Shown: in pieces, positions 6,561-9,984 of the stretch | Layout: every line of letters starts with the position of its first letter | How positions within the stretch are numbered: position 1 is the stretch's first letter | Translations under genes and position numbers: made by a program | Assembly (NCBI GenBank): GCA_002792995.1 | Contig: PFPJ01000023.1 | Location: 1 to 9,984 of the forward strand | Direction of reading: 5' to 3' | DNA from: Candidatus Magasanikbacteria bacterium CG_4_10_14_0_2_um_filter_41_10 | Lineage (GTDB): Bacteria; Patescibacteriota; Patescibacteriia; Magasanikbacterales; UBA922 | DNA length: 9,984 nucleotides | Notes under the pieces: generated by a model | Database searches by the model: none | What the model was told of the DNA's origin: nothing | What the model saw: only the letters and a program-made list of their open reading frames with translations

Positions 6561-8182
6561 TGAAACAATATCATCAAAAAAAAATGTATATACAAATCCT
6601 GATAATAAGTTTGTTATTGTTTCTCCCGTATCCAAGTGTTGCCGTAGGGACATCTCAAATTGGGGTCATCTGTACAAAAGATGATGGGAGCGAATGTATC
6701 ACAGGTACATGTGAACAAAAAAAAGGAACTGATATAAAATACTGTGTCTGTACGGCATCTGCAGGTAACGGGGCAGAAGGTGCTGAACAGTGTGCTGCAC
6801 GCTACAACGATATTGATCCAAATGCTGGAAGTTGGCAATGTGAACAAGGTATTGGCGGAACATATGATCTCAATTATTGTCAAAATAGCCAAACAGATAT
6901 TTCTCAAGCTCCTGCAGGAAGTACCGGAGGGTCCAGCTGGTGGGAGTATCTGACCGATACCACAGCTGCGGTACAATTGAGTTCAGAAGAACTCAATAAA
7001 CTTCTCAAAAAACCAAGCCTTCGTATAAACATCCCAGGCGTTTCCTTTACAGATCCAAATTCGCTCGCACGCCGTGTCGAAGACGGTGGTACGTTTATAT
7101 ATTTTCCGTACATTGGTGAATATATTGCACCTGTCTACAAATACGGCGTCGTTGCTGTTGGCGTTTTTGCGGTGATTATGATTATCTTTGCAGGTTTTAT
7201 TTGGACGACGTCTGGTGGAAGTTCAGAAAGAATAAATGAAGCAAAAAAAAGAATCGTGCAAGCAATCATAGGCCTTTTGATTGCGACGACATCGTACTCA
7301 CTTTTATATCTTATCAATCCTGAATTGGTGGATTTTCGAAATCTCAGGGTGCAGGTCTTGGCAGGGACGCCACTCACAGACATAGAGGATGTTGATTTTA
7401 GTACAGGAAAAGCATCGTCATCGGGTGAATTTGAAAATCTTTCACAAGCACAAAGCAAAACAGGCCCTTCTGCAGACACACAAAGTAGCTCTTGTGAAAC
7501 AAAACCAAGTCAGACATCTGGCATAGGAGAAACCACCTATTTAGGGCAACTCGATTGTAATAGTACGAAAGAAAGAAAATTGACTGATATCAAAAACATT
7601 ATCCTCCATGATGGAGGAAGCACTGTTGGAGGAACTGTGAAAAATTGGGTACAACGATGTCAGCAAAATAGTTCTGATTGCGTTGCAAGTCATTATTTTA
7701 TAGATAGAAAAGGAACTATATATCAATTACTCGATGAAAAAAAAGTGGGGTATCATACACCTGGATGGAATGATGCTACGATTGGTATCGATCTCGCCAC
7801 AGTAGGTCCGGCTGACAGATCTACCTATAGTTGCCTGCTCTGTAAAAAAACAGGAAGTTGTAAATCATACACAGGGAAACCGAGGACTGCTGACAAAACA
7901 GACAAGCAAACGGCCATTGCAGACTGCTCAAAAGGATTTCAGGACGCCCAATACGTGGCGCTCAGCAAACTTCTCGACTCTATCTTGGGAAGAATTGGCA
8001 AAAGTAGAAATACTTCAACAATACTCGGGCATTGCAATTCAGCTGGGAATCATGGAGACCCCGTTGGTTTTGATTGGACCAAACTAAATTTATCAACACC
8101 AAATCCTGCGCCACGATGTTATTTTGAACCATCCTATTCACAAAAACTTCTTGAAGATGCAACCAAATTATTTGGACAATAG
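6557..8182 (+). CDS. Exported cysteine-rich protein: TrbC/VirB2-like TM hairpin fused to Amidase_2 domain
   Basis: A 541-residue fusion. A signal peptide (about 10-29, probable cleavage after SVA) is followed by a region with eight cysteines (C39-C108). A two-helix membrane hairpin (about 197-216 and 233-253) resembles the TrbC/VirB2 pilin fold, with the basic loop SERINEAKKR between the helices. A serine-rich linker leads to an N-acetylmuramoyl-L-alanine amidase (Amidase_2/PGRP-like) domain at about 330-540. Expected zinc ligands are present: H351 (ILHDG), H492 (GHCN) and D501 (GDPVGFDW); family residues HYFIDRKG and YHTPGW (H400) are also kept. It should cleave the bond between muramic acid and the stem peptide. 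The topology puts both cysteine-rich parts outside. ATG 6557 overlaps the upstream TGA; ATG 6560 and ATG 6584 are other possible starts. There are 18 cysteines in total. The target wall, own or host, cannot be told. Confidence 0.88.
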   Translation: MMKQYHQKKMYIQILIISLLLFLPYPSVAVGTSQIGVICTKDDGSECITGTCEQKKGTDIKYCVCTASAGNGAEGAEQCAARYNDIDPNAGSWQCEQGIGGTYDLNYCQNSQTDISQAPAGSTGGSSWWEYLTDTTAAVQLSSEELNKLLKKPSLRINIPGVSFTDPNSLARRVEDGGTFIYFPYIGEYIAPVYKYGVVAVGVFAVIMIIFAGFIWTTSGGSSERINEAKKRIVQAIIGLLIATTSYSLLYLINPELVDFRNLRVQVLAGTPLTDIEDVDFSTGKASSSGEFENLSQAQSKTGPSADTQSSSCETKPSQTSGIGETTYLGQLDCNSTKERKLTDIKNIILHDGGSTVGGTVKNWVQRCQQNSSDCVASHYFIDRKGTIYQLLDEKKVGYHTPGWNDATIGIDLATVGPADRSTYSCLLCKKTGSCKSYTGKPRTADKTDKQTAIADCSKGFQDAQYVALSKLLDSILGRIGKSRNTSTILGHCNSAGNHGDPVGFDWTKLNLSTPNPAPRCYFEPSYSQKLLEDATKLFGQ

Positions 8183-8186
8183 ACGT

Positions 8187-9536
8187 ATGTCAGAAAAAAA
8201 CACATTAATCTTTATCTGTACCAACTGCGACGCCCAGTTCCAAAAATGGACCGGGCGTTGTCTTGAATGTGGCAAATGGGGAACCCTAGAAAAATCTGCA
8301 AAAACCCAAACAAGTAAACAACATTCAAATCAAGATGTACCTACAGCAAAAACAACATCGCTTGCAGACATCAAGGGAAAACATATTGTCAGGACACAAA
8401 CAGGTATCAGTGAACTCGATCGTGTCCTCGGTGACGGTATTGTTCCGGGGAGTCTTACGCTTCTTGGAGGTGAACCTGGTATTGGGAAATCAACTCTTGC
8501 ACTTCAGCTCGCCACCAGTGTAAAAAATACGCTCTATTTTTCAGGAGAAGAATCTGTCGAACAAATAAAAATGAGAGCAGACCGATTGTCCGTACATCAG
8601 GAGTATCCATTATCCGTAAGTGTATCCAACGAAACAAACATCGATATCATCGCTTCAACAATTAAAAAAAATAAACCAAACCTCGTTATCGTCGACTCCA
8701 TGCAAACGATGTGGAATGAAGACGCCACAGGAGAATCTGGCAGTGTGTCACAAATTCGTGCATGTACGGTCACACTGCTCGAAGCAGCAAAATCGAGTGG
8801 TGTCCCTGTCGTCCTCATAGGACACGTGACAAAAGATGGTACGGTTGCAGGGCCAAAAACACTGGAACATCTTGTCGATACAGTGCTCTATCTCGAAGGA
8901 GATCGCTATCACGTGTATAGAATTCTTCGTGCTGTAAAAAATAGATTTGGATCAACAGACGAAGTCGGTATTTTTGAAATGAAAAGCGATGGTCTCTTTG
9001 GTGTCGAGAATCCTTCTGCTGCCTTTCTCGCAGAACGTGGTGACGATATGCCAGGCAGTATTATCACCTGCCTCATGGAAGGCACACGCCCACTGCTCGT
9101 GGAAATTCAAGCGCTCGTCAATAAAACAAGTTTTGGCTATCCTGTTCGAAAAGCAAGTGGCTTTGATATCAATCGTCTTCATGTGCTGGTCGCCGTCCTG
9201 CAAAAACGTGCAGGGCTCGATCTAGGACAATATGATATTCATCTCAATGTCGTCGGCGGAGTGAAAGCAAACGAACCGTCAGTTGATCTTGCTGTCTGCC
9301 TCGCAATAGCAAGTAGCTTCAAAGAAAAAACTGGTGGCAAAGATCTGGTTGTATTTGGAGAAGTCGGCCTCGGAGGTGAAGTTCGTTCTGTACGTTTTCT
9401 AGAAAAAAGAATAAAAGAATCTGTGGCACTAGGGATGACACGCGTCATCACCGCAGCGAGCAAAGCAGTACCACATGTGCAAGGCATGAATGTGATCCAA
9501 GTAAAAAATATTGAAGAATTGATTGCAAAGACATAA
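8187..9536 (+). CDS. radA: DNA repair/recombination ATPase RadA (Sms)
   Basis: A 449-residue RecA-like ATPase that promotes branch migration and processing of recombination intermediates, and helps natural transformation in several bacteria. The N-terminal zinc finger has C11-x2-C14 and C25-x2-C28. Walker A is GEPGIGKST (95-103) and Walker B ends in VIVDS (D170). The RadA signature KNRFG is at 251-255. The C-terminal Lon-protease-like domain (about 275-449) includes the stretch EPSVDLAVCLAIAS. Length is normal for the family. The start at ATG 8187 is chosen because FICTNCDAQF should begin within about ten residues. The frame opens earlier at 8124, but only inside the amidase gene. It lies 4 bases after the amidase stop and is the last gene of the operon. 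Bacillota also pair clpC with radA, though directly adjacent. Confidence 0.97.
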   Translation: MSEKNTLIFICTNCDAQFQKWTGRCLECGKWGTLEKSAKTQTSKQHSNQDVPTAKTTSLADIKGKHIVRTQTGISELDRVLGDGIVPGSLTLLGGEPGIGKSTLALQLATSVKNTLYFSGEESVEQIKMRADRLSVHQEYPLSVSVSNETNIDIIASTIKKNKPNLVIVDSMQTMWNEDATGESGSVSQIRACTVTLLEAAKSSGVPVVLIGHVTKDGTVAGPKTLEHLVDTVLYLEGDRYHVYRILRAVKNRFGSTDEVGIFEMKSDGLFGVENPSAAFLAERGDDMPGSIITCLMEGTRPLLVEIQALVNKTSFGYPVRKASGFDINRLHVLVAVLQKRAGLDLGQYDIHLNVVGGVKANEPSVDLAVCLAIASSFKEKTGGKDLVVFGEVGLGGEVRSVRFLEKRIKESVALGMTRVITAASKAVPHVQGMNVIQVKNIEELIAKT

Positions 9537-9546
9537 CAATGCAGAA

Positions 9547-9608
9547 TTTAGAATGAAGATTTCAAAATTATTTGAATTATTCTACATTCAACATTTTTTC
9601 ATTCTAAA
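9547..9608. repeat. AT-rich extragenic palindrome
   Basis: TTTAGAATGAA (9547-9557) is repeated as its exact reverse complement TTCATTCTAAA (9598-9608). Inside lies a perfect six-base hairpin, TTCAAA-ATTA-TTTGAA (9561-9576), and partial copies of the same word family (TTCTACATTC at 9580-9589). It starts about ten bases after the radA stop. It could be a dispersed extragenic repeat or a weak processing or stability hairpin at the 3' end of the operon transcript. Confidence 0.6.
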
Positions 9609-9613
9609 ATAAA

Positions 9614-9643
9614 AAAAACACCCCGCATACACGGAGTGTTTTT
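9614..9643 (+). terminator. Bidirectional rho-independent terminator
   Basis: The arms AAAAACACCCCG (9614-9625) and CGGAGTGTTTTT (9632-9643) pair over 12 positions with one C-A mismatch around a six-base loop. On the plus strand the stem ends in T5 and would close the clpC-radA operon. On the minus strand it is followed by an eight-T run and then ATTTT, so it would terminate the convergent gene from the right even better. Confidence 0.85.
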
Positions 9644-9648
9644 AATAA

Positions 9649-9737
9649 TATACACAACCACTCGTTTCAGGAATTCACCTGACTTTGATTTCAATGATTA
9701 CCTTGAAACCACAGTGAGGTGCGAGTGGTTGTCTATA
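9649..9737. other. 89-bp interrupted palindrome with internal hairpins
   Basis: The outer arms are TATA-C-ACAACCACTCG (9649-9664) and CGAGTGGTTGT-C-TATA (9722-9737). They give 11 perfect pairs, a C-C mismatch, then 4 more pairs. The 57-base interior can form CAGG-AATTCA-CCTG (9668-9681) and TTTCAA-TGATTACC-TTGAAA (9689-9708). Alternatively, CACCT (9676-9680) can pair with AGGTG (9717-9721). This could be a structured RNA, a transcript-end structure or a mobile-element end. I recognise no RNA family; T-loop and D-loop motifs of tRNA are absent. Confidence 0.55.
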
Positions 9738-9747
9738 GTGCATCTCA

Positions 9748-9787
9748 GAGGAGAAGGCCGCGGAAGAGTACGCGCGGCCGTCTCCTC
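9748..9787. other. GC-rich 15-bp stem-loop downstream of the minus-strand gene
   Basis: GAGGAGAAGGCCGCG (9748-9762) pairs with CGCGGCCGTCTCCTC (9773-9787) over 15 positions with one A-G mismatch and a ten-base loop. It lies 27 bases beyond the stop of the minus-strand partial gene at 9815. No T-run follows on either strand, so it is not a classical intrinsic terminator. It may be a terminator of the U-less kind used in high-GC genomes, or a 3'-end protector. Confidence 0.6.
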
Positions 9788-9814
9788 ACAACGAGGTCAG
9801 CTGAGCCGGCGGTT

Positions 9815-9984
9815 CTAACGGTGCCGCGACTTCACTCCGGCGGCGGCACGCGCGATGCGGAGATCAGTCTCGGTCTTGTGAGTGATCTGCCCCAGATCCA
9901 TCATGGACGCGCACACCTTGGGGAGCTTGCCACCCGGCCAGAGCGGAGTCACCGGCACGAGAACTCGCCCGTGGTTACCCTTCT
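9815..9984 (-). CDS. Hypothetical protein, C-terminal end only, high-GC
   Basis: A minus-strand frame is open from the right edge (first full codon 9982-9980) to TAG at 9817-9815. It gives 55 residues ending in RAAAGVKSRHR. I recognise no family. Visible features are a stretch rich in V, P, L and W (VLVPVTPLWPGGKLPK), then MMDLGQITHKTETDLRIAR and a basic tail. About four in five codons end in G or C, and the local GC is roughly 63-68%, far above the neighbouring genes. The strong third-position bias supports a real gene rather than a chance frame; the other two minus frames hit stops close to the edge. The start lies outside the window. It converges on the clpC-radA operon and faces the shared terminator. 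Foreign origin or an assembly join are both possible. Confidence 0.5.
   Translation of the reverse strand, partial: KGNHGRVLVPVTPLWPGGKLPKVCASMMDLGQITHKTETDLRIARAAAGVKSRHR

Noticed and set aside
8124..8186. Longer N-terminus for RadA
   Set aside because: The 21 extra codons lie within the amidase coding region, and RadA proteins begin shortly before the zinc finger.
9649..9737. tRNA or integron attC site
   Set aside because: The outer stem is too long for an acceptor stem and there is no GTTCRA T-loop. The arms do not carry the RYYYAAC/GTTRRRY core sites of attC.
9636..9818. 60-codon plus-strand frame
   Set aside because: It runs through the terminator and both stem-loops, with no coding bias and no recognisable motif.

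Overview
The window is about 40-45% GC over most of its length. It looks like chromosomal DNA of a Patescibacteria/CPR-type bacterium, probably from the Parcubacteria side. This placement is inferred from the gene content: an exported protein joining a two-helix VirB2/TrbC-like hairpin to a peptidoglycan amidase, a membrane-anchored beta-propeller, a short anchored DsbA-like protein, lysine-rich coiled-coil proteins and very tight gene packing. It is not proven. TGA ends the DsbA-like gene and does not interrupt any long reading frame, so the code looks standard, unlike the UGA=Gly code of Gracilibacteria/SR1.

Layout. Positions 1-1212 (minus strand) hold most of a phosphomannomutase/phosphoglucomutase that runs off the left edge. 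An 82-base gap then carries two face-to-face promoters whose -10 boxes lie in one 12-bp palindrome. Rightward, six genes sit head to tail with gaps of 3, 21, 7, -4 and 4 bases: clpC (1295-3832), a coiled-coil/transmembrane/coiled-coil protein (3836-4666), a membrane-anchored beta-propeller protein (4688-5911), a DsbA-like oxidoreductase (5919-6560), an exported cysteine-rich fusion of a TrbC/VirB2-like membrane hairpin and an Amidase_2 domain (6557-8182), and radA (8187-9536). They read as one operon.

How the genes fit together. ClpC and RadA are the cytoplasmic ends of the operon, and Bacillota also keep clpC next to radA. Here four envelope genes lie between them. The exported amidase has 18 cysteines, and its start overlaps the stop of the DsbA-like gene, so the oxidoreductase is a plausible disulfide former for it. 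The beta-propeller and coiled-coil proteins could be envelope scaffolds for the same activity. This is an inference.

After radA come an AT-rich palindromic element, a bidirectional rho-independent terminator, an interrupted 15-bp palindrome with small hairpins inside, and a 15-bp GC-rich stem-loop. From about 9738 to the right edge the base composition jumps to roughly 63-68% GC. That stretch contains the C-terminal end of an unrecognised minus-strand gene with strongly GC-ending codons. This change in composition is the most anomalous feature of the window.
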